Notes under the pieces: model-generated
Databases searched by the model: none
What the model was told of the DNA's origin: nothing
Seen by the model: the letters and a program-made list of their open reading frames with translations, nothing else
Part shown: piece after piece, positions 11,310 to 24,248 of the stretch
How the letters are laid out: each line of letters starts with the position of its first letter
How positions within the stretch are numbered: the stretch's first letter is position 1
From: Eucalyptus grandis
Lineage: Eukaryota > Streptophyta > Magnoliopsida > Myrtales > Myrtaceae
Length of the DNA: 64,000 nucleotides
Reading direction: 5' to 3'
Assembly: GCF_016545825.1 (NCBI RefSeq)
Contig: NC_052613.1
Span: forward strand, 45,738,112 to 45,802,111
Made by a program: the position numbers and the translations under genes

Positions 11310-12911
11310 CTACATTATCCCAGAGTTGAAGACATGCAGATCGAGCAAAGTATTGTAGTGACCCTTCTCGATTTCCTCCTCCTTCACCTGATGAAGAAGC
11401 AGGGCCTCGATTATGAAATCTTCCCAATCCACGTCTATCGCTTGACTTCTCTTTCTTTTCTTCTTACCATGCGCAGAACATGATGTTTGGGAATCACAAA
11501 TGTCGATAGGACCAGAAGCTGTGGGGTGCATGATCCTATTGATGCGCTGCTTAGCAGCATCGATCTTCTGTCTCCTCCTCTCGTAGGCGATACAGCTGTT
11601 GATGAAAGAAGGCGGCATGGCGTCCAATCCCACGTCCTTTTCCAATATCTCCTTAAGCATCAACCGCTTGCTCAACGACGATTTTCCCATCCACCAATCT
11701 TTAGATGCGTGAAAATCGAAGCTTGTTTGCCTTCTGCCACGAGCATTCGCATTTTCGCCGATGCAAATAAGGGAGGCCCTTTCCTCCAAGAACTTTGAGT
11801 AAGCCAATGCCAAACACTCGTGCGAAATCTCAATCCTATCCAACCGATCCGCATCCGGTCCTCGATGATCATCGCGTTTATCTTTTGCATCAAGATAAAG
11901 AGATTCGCTCTCCAAATAAGCTACATCGAAATCATACACATCTTTTCTCAAACATTCACTCACCACATCGCCCAAATCGACCTGCCCGGCTCCCGAATCC
12001 TTCTTCTTCGCGCCTCGCTCCTCCATCGACTTCATCTCCATGTACTGGATCACGAGTGGAGCATTCTTCACCACATTCTTTACTGTAACCTCCTTCCCCC
12101 AAGGCAAGGCACGGGAAACCTCCACGAGCGCCTCCAGCAGCTCCTTATACCGCCGCCTGGACGTCGCGACGGCAGCATGGAGCTCCCTCGAAACGTCCGA
12201 AATCTCGAGCTCAATCTGGTTCAGCTTCGAGACGAGGACCAACACCGCGGCCACCACCGGGAGCGGCCTCCTCCCCGTGGTCAAGAACCACTTCACCGCG
12301 CACTGTATCAGGAACATGCCCTGCTTCCGCATCGTCTCGACCTTATCCCGAGGGAGCCTGGAGAATCCGGAGAAGTTCCTGACGGCCCGCTCGAACGCGA
12401 CCGCGACGTCGTAGACGGGGAACTCGCCCCTCAGCTCGAGGAAATCGACCACGCGCGCGACCATCCTGCCCAGCTCGTGGCCGTCGCACCCGATCACCGA
12501 CGCCGCCTCGGCGATCGGGAGGGACTGGCCCTCCCTCCTCATGACGACGCAGGCGCACGCGCCGATCAGGACCGGGAACCACTCGCCCTGCCCGAACTCA
12601 TCCTCCGTGACCCGGCAGACCATGTCCCGGACGTCCTCGGACCGGGAGCCGGACAGGCCCAGCCGGAGCAGGAAGTCGTCGATCACCTTCTGGGCCTCGA
12701 AGACCTTCTTCTCCCGGTAGTTCAGGACGGTGCCGGTGCCGGAGGTGCCGACGCGGACGAAGGTGCCCTGGGGCCCGCTGATCCCGCCGAGGTGCGCCTG
12801 GAAGTCGTCGAGCTCGGCGACGCAGCCGCACTCGGAGCACACCAGGATGCCCGAGACGTCGTCCCGGGTCAGGGATCTCGCGCCGCAGCTCTTGCAGCGC
12901 GACCTGTCCAT
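11310..12911 (-). CDS. PTF2: Plant-specific TFIIB-related protein (PTF2-like), 533 aa, intronless
   Basis: Single 534-codon ORF. The N-terminal zinc ribbon is visible as Cys6-x2-Cys9 and Cys25-x2-Cys28 (CKSC and CSEC), followed by the linker and two cyclin-like repeats (about residues 75-165 and 175-275, containing GACACVVMRREGQSLPIAE and AAVLVLVSKLNQIELEISD). The C-terminal half (about 300-533) is charged and lacks the BRF1 homology blocks. This layout matches the plant-specific TFIIB-related PTF2 group, known in Arabidopsis for roles in pollen germination and embryogenesis, and separates it from TFIIB and BRF. It binds DNA/TBP in the nucleus as a general transcription factor. The 5' half is strikingly GC-rich (12100-12900) against AT-rich surroundings, which creates long antisense ORFs that are shadows. 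The start Met directly precedes the zinc ribbon. Confidence 0.88.
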   Translation of the reverse strand: MDRSRCKSCGARSLTRDDVSGILVCSECGCVAELDDFQAHLGGISGPQGTFVRVGTSGTGTVLNYREKKVFEAQKVIDDFLLRLGLSGSRSEDVRDMVCRVTEDEFGQGEWFPVLIGACACVVMRREGQSLPIAEAASVIGCDGHELGRMVARVVDFLELRGEFPVYDVAVAFERAVRNFSGFSRLPRDKVETMRKQGMFLIQCAVKWFLTTGRRPLPVVAAVLVLVSKLNQIELEISDVSRELHAAVATSRRRYKELLEALVEVSRALPWGKEVTVKNVVKNAPLVIQYMEMKSMEERGAKKKDSGAGQVDLGDVVSECLRKDVYDFDVAYLESESLYLDAKDKRDDHRGPDADRLDRIEISHECLALAYSKFLEERASLICIGENANARGRRQTSFDFHASKDWWMGKSSLSKRLMLKEILEKDVGLDAMPPSFINSCIAYERRRQKIDAAKQRINRIMHPTASGPIDICDSQTSCSAHGKKKRKRSQAIDVDWEDFIIEALLLHQVKEEEIEKGHYNTLLDLHVFNSGIM

Positions 12912-13921
12912 TGACGACGGCCGGAGAAAGAGGAACTCCGACGATTGGGGAAGAGGGATTTCTCTCTAGGGTTTCGTGATTCGGCGGGGGCCGCCGCCCG
13001 TTCGATTTTTCGGGGAAAGTTTTCAAATATTTTCCCGAGAAAATTTTTCGAGAGTTTTCGGGGCCGTGTTAAAACCCTGGATGAAAAGAGCAAAGGAAAG
13101 GACGGAAAATCCCCTTCTTCTTTTTTTCCCGACTAAATAAAAGCACATGCATATGCGTATTTGGAAAAAAATTTAAATTATTAAGGAAGAAAGAAGGTAT
13201 ATGCTGATTTGAATTATTCCAGAAATTGGATTTTGAATACCATTAATTTTAACAAAAAAAGGTGGATTTATTACGAATTTATACAAGCATGTGAGGGATT
13301 TATGGTATAACTAAGAATAATGATTTTTTCCACCAAAATTACGGTTTTCTTAAATGTTCAATAATTCAAAGGTATGATATTGCTCATTAATACAGGGGAC
13401 CCTCATGAAATTTTTGAGTAAAATTTAAATAGAAAGAGATTTTTCTTTGGGTCGGTAAATAGAAAAAGAAATAGAAAGATATTATTGAGTTTACTTCACG
13501 CGTATCGTTTTGCTATCCGAAGTTCACTTCTCATTCCTGATTTTGTCTGCGAAAGTATCAGTGCTTTACATATCTCATCAGTTCAAGCTCATCTTGCTGG
13601 CTCTCCTCTAATTCGTAACTCGCCATCTGATTTCATGTGTGTTTTTTAGGCTGGAAGCGGTCCATTCATTCTAATCACGCGAGGTCACGGCTTGCGCACG
13701 GATCCAACACATTGAACCCCTCTCGGAAGTAAGATGAGAGCGATGATATTTCCAAACCTTATGCCGACCCTTATAAGAATGACCCTCTGATCGAAGGCAT
13801 CATAAGTGTAACAATGCAAGTATCAAAATCTCGCAAAACTGGTGGATTACACGACATCATCCGCTATGCTCTTTTTACATGTACTTCGGTTTTCCTGTGC
13901 ATTTTTGAATTGACCATCAAG
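12912..13921. other. Intergenic DNA, PTF2 upstream region and 3' flank of the ARM-repeat gene
   Basis: About 1 kb between two minus-strand genes. 12912-13130 is the GC-rich leader of PTF2 with 'ttttcggggaaag/gaaaattttcga' palindromic words. 13130-13500 is AT-rich, with a possible micro-retroposon tail at 13424-13465. 13500-13921 probably contains the 3' UTR of the ARM gene. No coding region is seen. Confidence 0.5.
13426..13465 (-). mobile_element. Possible third micro-retroposon tail (ACCGACCC + A-rich), minus strand
   Basis: On the minus strand ACCGACCCAAAGAAAAA is flanked by near-identical 'tctttttctattt' and 'tctctttctattt'. The end motif matches the inserts at 5175 and 4704. The flanks are low-complexity, so the duplication is less secure. 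Confidence 0.45.
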
Positions 13922-16900
13922 CTATACAGGCAATGTCCTCAGCAACTGAAGCGCCCTCGTCCACTGCGGTCTCTGCGCTAGAATGATTCTCCTCAGAGCA
14001 GGCACGGCTCCGGCTGCGATGATCGCCGGATGATTCTCGCTGTCCATGCTCAAATTATACAGTATCGACAGGGCCGCCTCAGATGCCCTCTCGGTCCCTT
14101 CTTCCAGGAGATTGACCAATGGGAAGATCCCGCCACCAGAAGCGACCGCTCTTGTGGAATCCACGACCCCCTCAGAGATTATCCGGTTGAGTTCCACGGC
14201 TGCAACCTCTTGAGCTTCTGGAGAGAACGAGGCTTTCAGCTGTTCTATTAATCTCGGGATTGTTTCATAAAGAGTCACCTCCACATTAATTGGATTCTCG
14301 AAATACTTGCTGAAACCAGAGAGCGAACTTAGTTTCACTAAACAAGCGGCCACCCAATCCTTACAGTGGACAGGGATGTTTGATTTGAGGACTTTCCGGA
14401 GCAAGTCAGTGAAATGGGAAGAATCTACACTCTTGCAGAAGTGATCGGAGTCGAGAAGCTTCGTTAGCAAGCGAGATGCCGCAGATATTGTGAGTCCAGC
14501 TTCTTCAACCTCCAATGCATATTGTTCTGGCTGCTCTCCCTCCACATCAGATTCTGTGTCTGGTAAATACAAACATGATTAATGTCAAAGGTATGAAGCA
14601 GGAACAGAAAGCAATGCCAAAAGGAAGAGTGAGCGCAAATCATCAACCACACGAAGGAGGGAGCGTGCGTCGAGAGAAGGCAATTGCAACAATAAATGGT
14701 CGCCTGAAGACAAACAGGCAGAGTAAACAAGGACCTTACAGATCTGCTGGACAAGTCATAGGCATATTATGCGTTTCCTTGCCAGATAGAGCAACAGAGA
14801 AACAAATAAATGAAGTGCTCAATATCATGATAGTGATAACAGAGCAGGAAAGTATTTTCCATTTCAGAGTAAACAAAAGGTTCAATATCATGACAGTAAG
14901 AACATTACCGGAGTCTCCTACACTAATGCTTGCAAAAAACATAAGCAACGGTGACTTAACAAGTACAATCTATGTATATGACTGACTCCATGGACATCAG
15001 AAGAAAAAACAGATTAGTTTTTGAGAGGTGCAAGTGTAAAACCAGAAATTTGTCTTGCAGAATACAAACTCACTCCAGTTGCCAGATTTTTTCCCAGTCA
15101 CTAAGCACAGTGCATGCGCTTTATCGTGATCCTCATTAGCTTCAACTCAAAAACTTAATGAAGTCAGTTAAATCCCATGCTAATACCGCGACAATTTACT
15201 CAGCAGTGAGTCCTTTAGAACAGGACCCGAGACATCAGGCTGCTCACAGGTTACATCCAAGGTAAAATTGCTACGAAATGTAATCTTGAAATTTGAAATT
15301 CTCTCGTCAAAAGCATACATTTTGCTTACCTTCCAAAACATTTAGCTGGAAGACTGCATCCAGGCCAGATTTAATGTCTGCAGGATCAACTGTGTCTACA
15401 TTGGAGGTAATTGAAGCAAATTCAAGGATTGAAGCTGCCTTTCTCTGTAGAGTTAATGATGACGTCTTCAAAATCTCAAAAAGGCGAGAAATGACAGCAG
15501 AGTCTATCATTTGCACCCTGCAGTTTATTTTGAGGCATGCAAAAAGTAAATGCACTCATTCAAACAGATTCCACCAGGCACCAATACAAGCAATATAATC
15601 TGAAACCAACACCATATTGGATCCGGATAACAATGCATTTGCAAAATCTCACTTCCAGTCCAAAGAACAATGAAAATTCATACCTTACTTGTATAAATTG
15701 AAAATATCACATTAGTTTCTTTGCTTGAGAGATAGAGAATCTCGAACTCCTCAAACTTCTCATTTATCCACATTTATGTGTGCATACATGAATGCCTAGT
15801 CCAGAGTAGAAGCTTATCCAAAACCAGCAATACTTGTTATGCATTGTGCATCGACCCATCTTACAGTCAAATATAGCTACATCAAAAAGTGAATCGACAA
15901 GAGACTAAGAATCCCAATTAGTCCCATATTGCCTACGTTTCCCTGTCAAGATATATGTCTCCACCGGACACTATATATATACGAGTGAAAAATGGAGATC
16001 ATCAGTATAGCATTGTTCCCCATCAAACTGATATGGGAGGCCATAGGCAAAGAAGAATAAGCAGTGAGACAGGATGCATAAGAACATGAAGAAGAACAAA
16101 GCCAGGCTAAGAAGAAGAAGATGGCAAATCAACTATGGAGTAGTTGTCAGTTTTAGGCAAGCTGAGCATAAGACCACTGGGTGCAGTAGCAGCAGTCGCC
16201 AGATTCAGACTAGGAGACATATCCAGACAGTTGCAAAAGGAGCATGTAAAGTAACTGACTACTAAACTTCCTACCCTTTTCCTTTTTTTCTTTTGCTGGT
16301 CCCATTATACTTTTTCATTGGACAGGCAGTCCATGCCAGATTCTAGGGGGGTTTTTCTAGTTTATCTGCTCCAAAACATACTTTTTGTAGGAACCCAGTG
16401 CTTAATTAGATTTAACAAAGCTATTATAAATATTGAGAGTAAAAGAAGACACTTTAGAATTCATTTCACACATTTTAGAATCTAAGTATCGCAAGCACCA
16501 CACAAATCTCAGGTCATGCAACATTCGTTTAGTATACAAACTTGGCAAAGCTTACTCGGTTAACACATGAAAATGAAGATTTCGTTCATTTCAGATCTTC
16601 GTGAAATTCATGTGCTGTATTTGGCGTTTAATACTTGAATTAATCAGTGTAATTTTCTGATGACATAAAAGTCACAGGATTAAAGGGCGATAATTTTGAC
16701 AACATAGGAGTAACACAACATACATGAAATAAGAAGTATATACCAAGTAATAACTGATTAAGAATGATGAAGAGGCAAAATTGTCTAGTTAGGGAGATCA
16801 GACTGAGTACCTTGAATTTGTTGTTGATATGGAATCCTCAGAGCTCACCCCAGTAAACCCATTAGCAGCATCAGATCTACTAACTGAATCAGAACTTCCT

Positions 16901-19900
16901 TTTGATCCATTAACTGGTCCATCATAAAACTGAAGCATACCGGTAAAGATAGTCAGAATGTCGTTCTTTGACAAAGACCAATCTTGAACGAAAAACAAGA
17001 ACATAAGGACAGGACAAGTGACCTTGGATCTCATCTCTTTGGTGGGATCTAAAATCCTGGTAAGTAAATCCAGTGTCTGCCCATAAGAATAGAAGGTTAT
17101 AGAAACGAAAAATTTCAGCAATTTAGGAAAAGAGGCAGATAAGTATATGAAACTAAATAGCTAATGAAACCTTGTCCAACAGGGTATCAGAGATTTCTTT
17201 CTGCTTCAGAGTATTGATCAAAGGACGCAAAGCACCTTCAGCTTCAATGATCTGGCAAACACCATTGCTGCACCAGAAAATAACCAACATGAAAATTGAA
17301 AATAGATATAAGATGAAAAGATGTAAAAGAGGAAAATGCTGCTAAATCCAAATACTAAGTGGAAAGTGGCTGACAAACCACTTTAGATATCATAGACCAC
17401 ATGTAAGCAAACATGATAACATAAAACCGAAACAGTGAAGAAAGATCTAAAAATCTAAAGCCCAAACCCATTATTTTCCAGCTGGATGGAAAAAGGGAGG
17501 GTATCTGAACTCATGCCGAATTAATCAATAACCAACATCAAAGAAGGCAAGTGCAAACTATCAACGAGCCTCCTCCGAATTTATAATGCAAAAGAAGCAA
17601 AAGTGTGGAGCACTCCATGTTGTAGTTTTCAACCCTACCTTAAGTTCTTAAAAACAATTCAATCGGCAGAGAGACCAACTTTCAAGTGAGTATCTTTCTC
17701 CAAAGTTCTCACCTCAAACATTATACTACCATCATCTTTCTAATATTAAACGATTTCTTTTTCTAAAGAGAGAAGGATACATCAAAATATCTTGGACAAT
17801 TGCTAGATACATGTAAAATGAAACCTGTCACAATGAGTTAAGGGCCTTGAAACATATAGAGGTGCATGTTACCTGAGGGACAATCTCTCAAGAGCATGGG
17901 TCGAAGCTATTTTTATAGCATCATTATCCCACTCTAAAAGCTTCACCAGATGCTTGATAGCACCAGCTTCTTTGAATGAGATGCGCATATATTCATTGAT
18001 AGATGCATCAGCAATGGACTCAGCAGCTCTTGTTATCGCAGACTCGTCTTCAAGTCCAAGAATTAAAATAAGCCGAGCTACACCATCCACACACGGCAAA
18101 AGTGTTAACCTCCCACCAGAAGAATTCTCAGGTTGGGATTGCCTTTCCTCTTCTACTTCAATAGCCCCAATTCTGGCAAGAAATTGTTGATGAGTCCGTC
18201 CAACTATCGCATTCATTCTAACTTCCTCAACATTCAGGTTTTCTCCATTTACATTTAATCCAAGCAGTAATTCAGAGGCACCGAACCTTGAAGGGCCCTT
18301 AGAAGTCTTTTCAATCTCTGTACCATCAGGCAAGCTAGGCCAAGAATGCAAAGATGGCCTATAGGATTTATATGCATGTGCACCGACCATGGGAACAGGA
18401 ACAACACCCTCTTCAATAATTAGAATTCGATAGTAATCGTTCTTAGCAAGTTCCAACAACGTGCTTTTCGCTTCCTTCCTGATGACTTTGGATCCCTCCA
18501 CATCAGGCTTTAAAAGAGCCTTTGCCTGGAATGCACCAAATAGATTAGCCTCTTGTGAAGGAAGACCAAAAGTCAAAGTTATCATCATTCAGATAAAGAA
18601 GAGCAAAAAATTCCACTCGACTGACATGCTTATACACTGACAGACTTAGCCCACTTCATGACAGATGATCATCTAACAGACTCCAAAAAGTCCAGCAGTT
18701 TAGTATCTCTCAATCAGTTTCTCTCGGCATGAAAACCAAAGAGAATACAGGTCAATATTGCTCCAAGCCTCCTAGGGTCACCATACTTATTCATTGTAAC
18801 ACTGACACAAGACATATTTTAATACATGTAAAGCATGTTTCAATGCACATAACACGATGACGACAAGAAAATGCTCCACAGATTAAAAAAAGAGGAAAAT
18901 TATTCATGAATACGCAAGCAGGTGTGTATCAAGTATTCAATCAGAAGCACTGTTTCAAAGTATGTCAGAATAATAGCATTGTACAAGTCAACATTTTTTT
19001 CGGTACATCTCAATGCTGAGTGGCAAGAACTTGAGACCATGCACTACTAAATTATTAATAGTTTGAAAAAGATGAAATTTCTTGAATAAATTTAGTCCAA
19101 CGCTATTAATTTTGGTTCAAAGGTGACCTTTTTCAAGTTCGTTTTGCATTAGATATTTGGTCTGACATGTAAAGTGCCATTAAATTTTTTAGCACTATCA
19201 ATTAATCATTGCTCAAGGAACCATGCAATTAAAGGAAGCCTCACCAATTTTGGGATGACACCATATTCAACCATGATTTCATGATTTGATTCACTTAGCG
19301 CCAAAGTAGATAATACCCCTCCTGCTGCCTCCTTCACTTTTATGTCCTCATCATCCAGGGATTTAATTATTAATGGCAAGACCTCAGAGTTCGCAATCTT
19401 CAATCTGAAGTTCTCATCCACTGCCAGGTTCCACAAAGTACACAAACATTGCTCTTTTACCTGCAGAAATTAGTTCATAAAATGCCTTAATTTCTCCTTC
19501 CAAGACCCATATACTCAGTGGAGAGAAATTCTGCCAATAGATACCTCTGCCTATACCTCGGGAGTCAGAGAAGGCCGACTTAGCAAACCAGTTATCTCCT
19601 CCATGGCTCCCGCTCCAGCCACTGACTCTCTATATATATTTACAGATGATATTGATCTCAGAAGTCCTGCAGCTGCTTCACATGCTGAAGTTGAGTCTGA
19701 TGTAAGAAGATTCACTGTTAGATTTATGCACCCCTGAAATTGCATAATGGCATCGATCTGCTTCTTCCCTCCCAGTGAGTATTTCCAGAGTGCCACTACT
19801 GCCTGTTCCCTGTCAAGAGGATCTTGGTCTAGCCCAAGCATCCGCACGAACAAGGCTACATAACCATCACCGACACTGGAATTGCTACCATCTTTTTCCT

Positions 19901-20962
19901 CAATGTTCTGGATCTCAAGCAACAAGACAAGAACAATTGTGAACCAAATAGGATAGCGCAATGTACGATACGAGGAGGAAGATGATATGTCCAGTAACAA
20001 TCATATCTCTTTCAAATTCCTCTTGCCTGATAATTAGGTGAAGGAAGATACATATGCAGGGAAGAACAACAAGAGAGAGACAAGAAACCACAACCCTCAG
20101 CAACTAACCTCACTGTCGTTGATGTAAACAAGCACATTAGACATCATATCAACAGAAAGAATGCACTAAAATCACTGCACATTCCAATGCATTTCCCTGA
20201 CATTTTGAATGGGCCCATCCTAATTCCAAAGCAAAATGCAAAACAAGCAATGTATTCTCCGAGAGAGCTAAATCATTACCTCAAAGAACCTACACAAAAC
20301 CATGTATAAACAGTAGAAACATAAGACATGAGCGCCTTTGCACTTTCATTACTATTAAACATAACGGCATGCCCGTAACGTCCCTGTTCCTCATTTCAAT
20401 AAACAATGAAAAGAAAAACGCGTATCCATCAACAAATGGCAGCTCAAATTGTTAAATCAACAGAATGAAGAACAACTGCCAACTCCCTATGTGCGACGAC
20501 GGCAAAATATCCTCTTCTCTTCCCAAATGCGAAAACAGAGACAATCCCACATCCCCTAACTCAACCATAAAAAAAACCCTCCCAAGGAAAATGCACCCAC
20601 ACGACCCATATAAAATAACCCAGTACGCCTAAATTAACCACGACCAAAACAAAAGAAAACTTGAAAACTTTTAAAAAAAAAAAAAAAACGCAGCAGAAAC
20701 GGAGAGAGGCCACGTGAGAAAGGGAACTCACGGAAGACGCGGACTGGTGCGTGGAAGCGTCGACGGCGCCTCCGCCGTCGCCACTGACCCGGGCGAGAAA
20801 CGAACTGTCGGCATCGAATTTAGTACCGACCAGCGTCCTCCTCCTCCTCCTCCTGGTTCCGGTGCTCGGGAATCGAACGGCCTCGGGACGAGAGCTCGGA
20901 AGAACGGTCTGCCGGAGACGGCGAGGGGTGAAGCTGAAGTGGGTCGAGATGGTGGCAGCCAT
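13922..20962 (-). CDS. Plastid-directed ARM-repeat superfamily protein, about 850 aa, nine exons
   Basis: Exons (minus): 20962-20732, 19913-19557, 19460-19245, 18525-17873, 17267-17171, 17076-17023, 16929-16811, 15517-15330, 14559-13922; 2553 nt, every join in phase with GT-AG. Exon 2 could begin at 19907 instead, losing two residues. The N-terminus (MAATISTHFSFTPRRLRQT, then a poly-Arg stretch) resembles a chloroplast transit peptide. Armadillo/HEAT-like helices occur twice: residues about 85-270 (ALWKYSLGGKKQIDAIMQF, CLCTLWNLAVDENFRLKIAN, GGVLSTLALSESNHEIM) and the C-terminal 250 (AEALSILYNLSMD-type repeats at about 14100). A conserved middle contains YKSYRPSLHSWPSLPDGTEI and GASELLLGLNV. 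The architecture matches the Arabidopsis At1g23180-type family; its function is not known to me and protein binding is inferred from the fold only. Introns 3, 6 and 7 are long (about 0.7, 0.1 and 1.3 kb) and ordinary. Confidence 0.87.
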
Positions 20963-21159
20963 CGCTGCGGCTGGAGAAGATGTCCGTGGACTCGCAGTTG
21001 ATTGAGTAGAGAGACTCTGGACTCGGTTCGTACCAAGAAGGAGACGGAAAGATATTTCGCGCTGCTAGCGTTTTCTCGCTCGAGGGCTGACCCATTGAAC
21101 CTTGGGCTTTGTAGGAATCTACTAGAAGAGTCTCTTCTTCTTTTTCTTTTTCCAAAAAA

Positions 21160-21345
21160 AAAAAAAATACTGTTATTTTTAAAGTTAATATCACAAAAAA
21201 ATCAAAAATCCCAAATTGATATGCGTGTAATAAAATTATCCAAAACTAACTTTTTGATCTCAAAAATCTTAAACTTGTACCAATTTGAAAAATTTTGTGC
21301 TATTAAATTTTATTTTTATTGACGATAATTAATATATATATATAG
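21160..21345. repeat. Degenerate arm of a MITE family related to 22497-22775
   Basis: The sequence from 21184 ('gttaatatcacaaaaaaatc') followed by 'aaaaatcccaaattgata' copies the left arm of the complete element at 22497. The right end is not recognisable, and an (AT)n run lies at 21330-21343. Confidence 0.4.
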
Positions 21346-21949
21346 TGCTTAAGTTGATTTTTGTCCAATGTGCAATAAATTGCGTGACTCTTGAAGTGAA
21401 ATTGACAAAAATATCAGGATAGCAAATGCATTGATGTCGAAATTGTACATGATGATCCTATGTTAATTTAATGTGCTTCGAGTCATTCATGCACTTCAAA
21501 ATTATTTTTTGTGTAATTTATCAAACTAAATAAGTAGTGTCTCGAACTTTTTAAAGATGTCTCGGTATGATAAATTTTTGCTAAAAAAATTAATGAAAAA
21601 GATTGCACTCGATGTATATCTACTCATCTCATTGATACGGTTAAGAAGTACCTTTTAATAAATAGATTGTCGCAAAATAGCAAACATTTTAGGACCAGCA
21701 GTAAAAAAATATGCTACATCATATATCTGTTGATTTTTTCCTTCCAAATGCTTTTTAAAAGATTGTCAAAAAATGGTAGAAGTTCAACTTGGAATTTCAC
21801 TTTCTCCTTTAAATAAAGTTTGAATATATCCATACATATTTTTGTCAATACGTTGAATAATCGAGTGTTCTATTTGAATATAGTTTTCTTCAAATTCCTA
21901 TTCTATCAATTGCATTTCCAATCGGCGAATTACAAATATAAATACCACT

Positions 21950-23530
21950 TACTTTTACATTATTACAATCGATCTGGTCATCTAGATATTGTAAACATTA
22001 CGCTTGAGCTCTAATTAAAAAAAGTAAAAAAAAAAAAGAACAAATTCCATCCCCAACTCAAGCAAAAACACGCCATTCCCCAATTTAACAAAAACGTAAA
22101 TGTGATTTTTTTTGTCGAATAAACAAAAGTTCATACTTGAAATTCATGTATTTGAATTAACTCATAGAGTTACCTAATGATTACGGATTGGCACGTGGTT
22201 TAAACACATAATTGGAACGATTCGATGTTTAAATCACCAAAAAGGGTGGGTTCATAATCATATAGATAAATTCTAGTATGGGCAACTTGCACTCACAAAT
22301 CGATAACTGCAAATAAACAATCTTAAAATATAACCGCTATAAATAAACGGAATAATAATTGTTTTAGTCCCCAATAATAATAATTACGGGTCAATGCGTG
22401 GCAGGCCATTAGGATTCTGACTCGTGTCATATTAAGTTCATGAAATCAGCAAAGAATTTCTTAGATTTGTGGTTAATATACCCTCTGAAAAATTAGATTA
22501 ATACCACAAAAAAATCACAAAAATTATAAACTGGGACAAACAAAGTGTAAAATCCCAAATTAATATATTGGTCAATTGTCATGTATTATTTAACTTTATA
22601 ATTTAACAAGAAAATTTAACTAAAACTAACAGAGGGTAAATTTGTCACAAGTGTACCAGTTTAAGGTAAATTTGTCAAAGGTATACCAATTTGGGGTTTT
22701 TGGTGGTCAAAAAACTAGTTTGGAGCAAATTTATCACAGGTGTACCAGTTTGGGGTTTTTCAAGGTATTAACCATTTTTCTAATTCACTTCATCTTCTTC
22801 TTATATGTATCTTTGATTCGTGTTAAAGCCTCATGACTCCTTTTGTAGTTATTTGTTCACCCAATTTTATAAAATAACGATCCATTTAATCATTTAGACA
22901 TTGCAAAAATTATGCTTAGGCTCTAATCACACGAGAACAAGTTCCAAAAAGACAAATTCCACCTTCAGCTCAAGCCAATATGCCCAAATGCGCCATTCCG
23001 CAATTTAACAAAAATATAAATGTTATCTTTATTGTTGTATAAACAAAAGTATATATTTGAAATTATATATATGAAATCCCTATTTTTGAATTAACTCGTA
23101 GAGTTGCTTAATGATTATTGGATAAATCGGAAAATGGTTCAAACACACATGAGTGCGAAGTCCCACTCTATGAAGTACAAAAGATTGGATGTATAAGTCG
23201 CCAAAAGGGCTGGGTTCATATTTTAATTATGCAACATATAATATAGATAAGTCCTAGCGAGGGCAAATTGCACTAAAAAATCGATAACTATAAATAAACA
23301 AATTTAGAATATGATCGTCATAAATAAACAAAACAGTAACTGTAATCGTACTTCAAGCGTAAGAATGCTGCTTTCTATATCTAAAACAAATGCTCTTGAT
23401 TTCTCTACATTCATGGATCATAATAGTCTCCAATAATAATAAATTATGGACCCGTGTTTAACTACCCATCAGAATTGTGTGTTCTATTAAGTTCTTGAAA
23501 CGAGTAAAGTATTTCATAGATTTCAGTTCA
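21950..23530 (+). repeat. Diverged direct tandem duplication of about 0.5-0.6 kb non-coding DNA
   Basis: Copy 1 (about 21955-22490) and copy 2 (about 22870-23530) share many blocks in the same order: 'ttgtaaacattacgcttgag/ttgcaaaaattatgcttagg', 'cgccattcc-caatttaacaaaaa', 'gaattaactca/gtagagtt', 'gggttcat', 'atcgataact-aaataaaca' and 'ccaataataat'. The MITE at 22497-22775 sits between them. No protein coding is apparent, although small ORFs occur. Confidence 0.7.
22497..22775. mobile_element. MITE with imperfect TIRs ('TTAATACC...')
   Basis: The left end 'attaataccacaaaaaaatc' is the inverse of the right end 'ggtttttcaaggtattaa'. The interior carries internal repeats of 'gtttagg/gggtaaatttgtcacaagtgtaccagttt' type in direct orientation. 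Related degenerate copies lie at 21160 and 28390 in this window, showing a multi-copy family. Confidence 0.6.
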
Positions 23531-24248
23531 CCTTATAGAAGTGGAACTATTGTCATAAAAAGAAATTTACCTACATTGATCTCTATTATAAACCTAAGAA
23601 CCTAAGTAGCATTGACACTGACACGTGACACGATATGACACGATATGCCGGCACATTGTTTCTAAAAAAACAAATAATTTTAACATATTGAGATGCGTTG
23701 TGGACTAAATTATAAATAATAAATGATCATTTTATGATTATTTCAATCAAATTAATTTGATTTAAATTCATAAATAATAATAAAAGCATAGAACGAATTT
23801 ACACTAAAAATATTAATCCATCATTTGCTAATATCATTCATTGTTTCAATTTGATAATTTCAACTCCATTCTAATAATTCATAAAACTTGGAGAAAAAAA
23901 TAAGCAATTTACATTATGGATTCATGTGTAGATGTGTTGGAAGAGAAAGGAAAAAAAAACTCAAGGATGAATTGTATATCACAGGAAATGAAAGGCTGAA
24001 AAGAATAGAATATTACGTTTTTCCTTTCCTAATTTATTATTATTTTTTTTCACATATATATTTTGACCCATTATTTATTGAAAATTATTAAAATTGATCT
24101 CACCATATTAGAAATTCACATGTCTAAATTTTGACTCAAGTGTTACGAAATGTTGGGAAAATTGACTAGATATTGAATTTTTTGATACGTTATTGTCGGA
24201 GAGTATTCAACACGTGTCAAAATGTTTGAAATGACACGAAAGCTTTTA

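Noticed and set aside
11820..12914. 364-codon plus-strand ORF
   Set aside because: It is antisense to the PTF2-like gene; it is Pro/Arg/Asp-rich low-complexity sequence created by the GC-rich codons of the real gene.
18990..19012. Possible fourth micro-retroposon tail (ACCG + A run, minus strand)
   Set aside because: No target duplication could be found around it.
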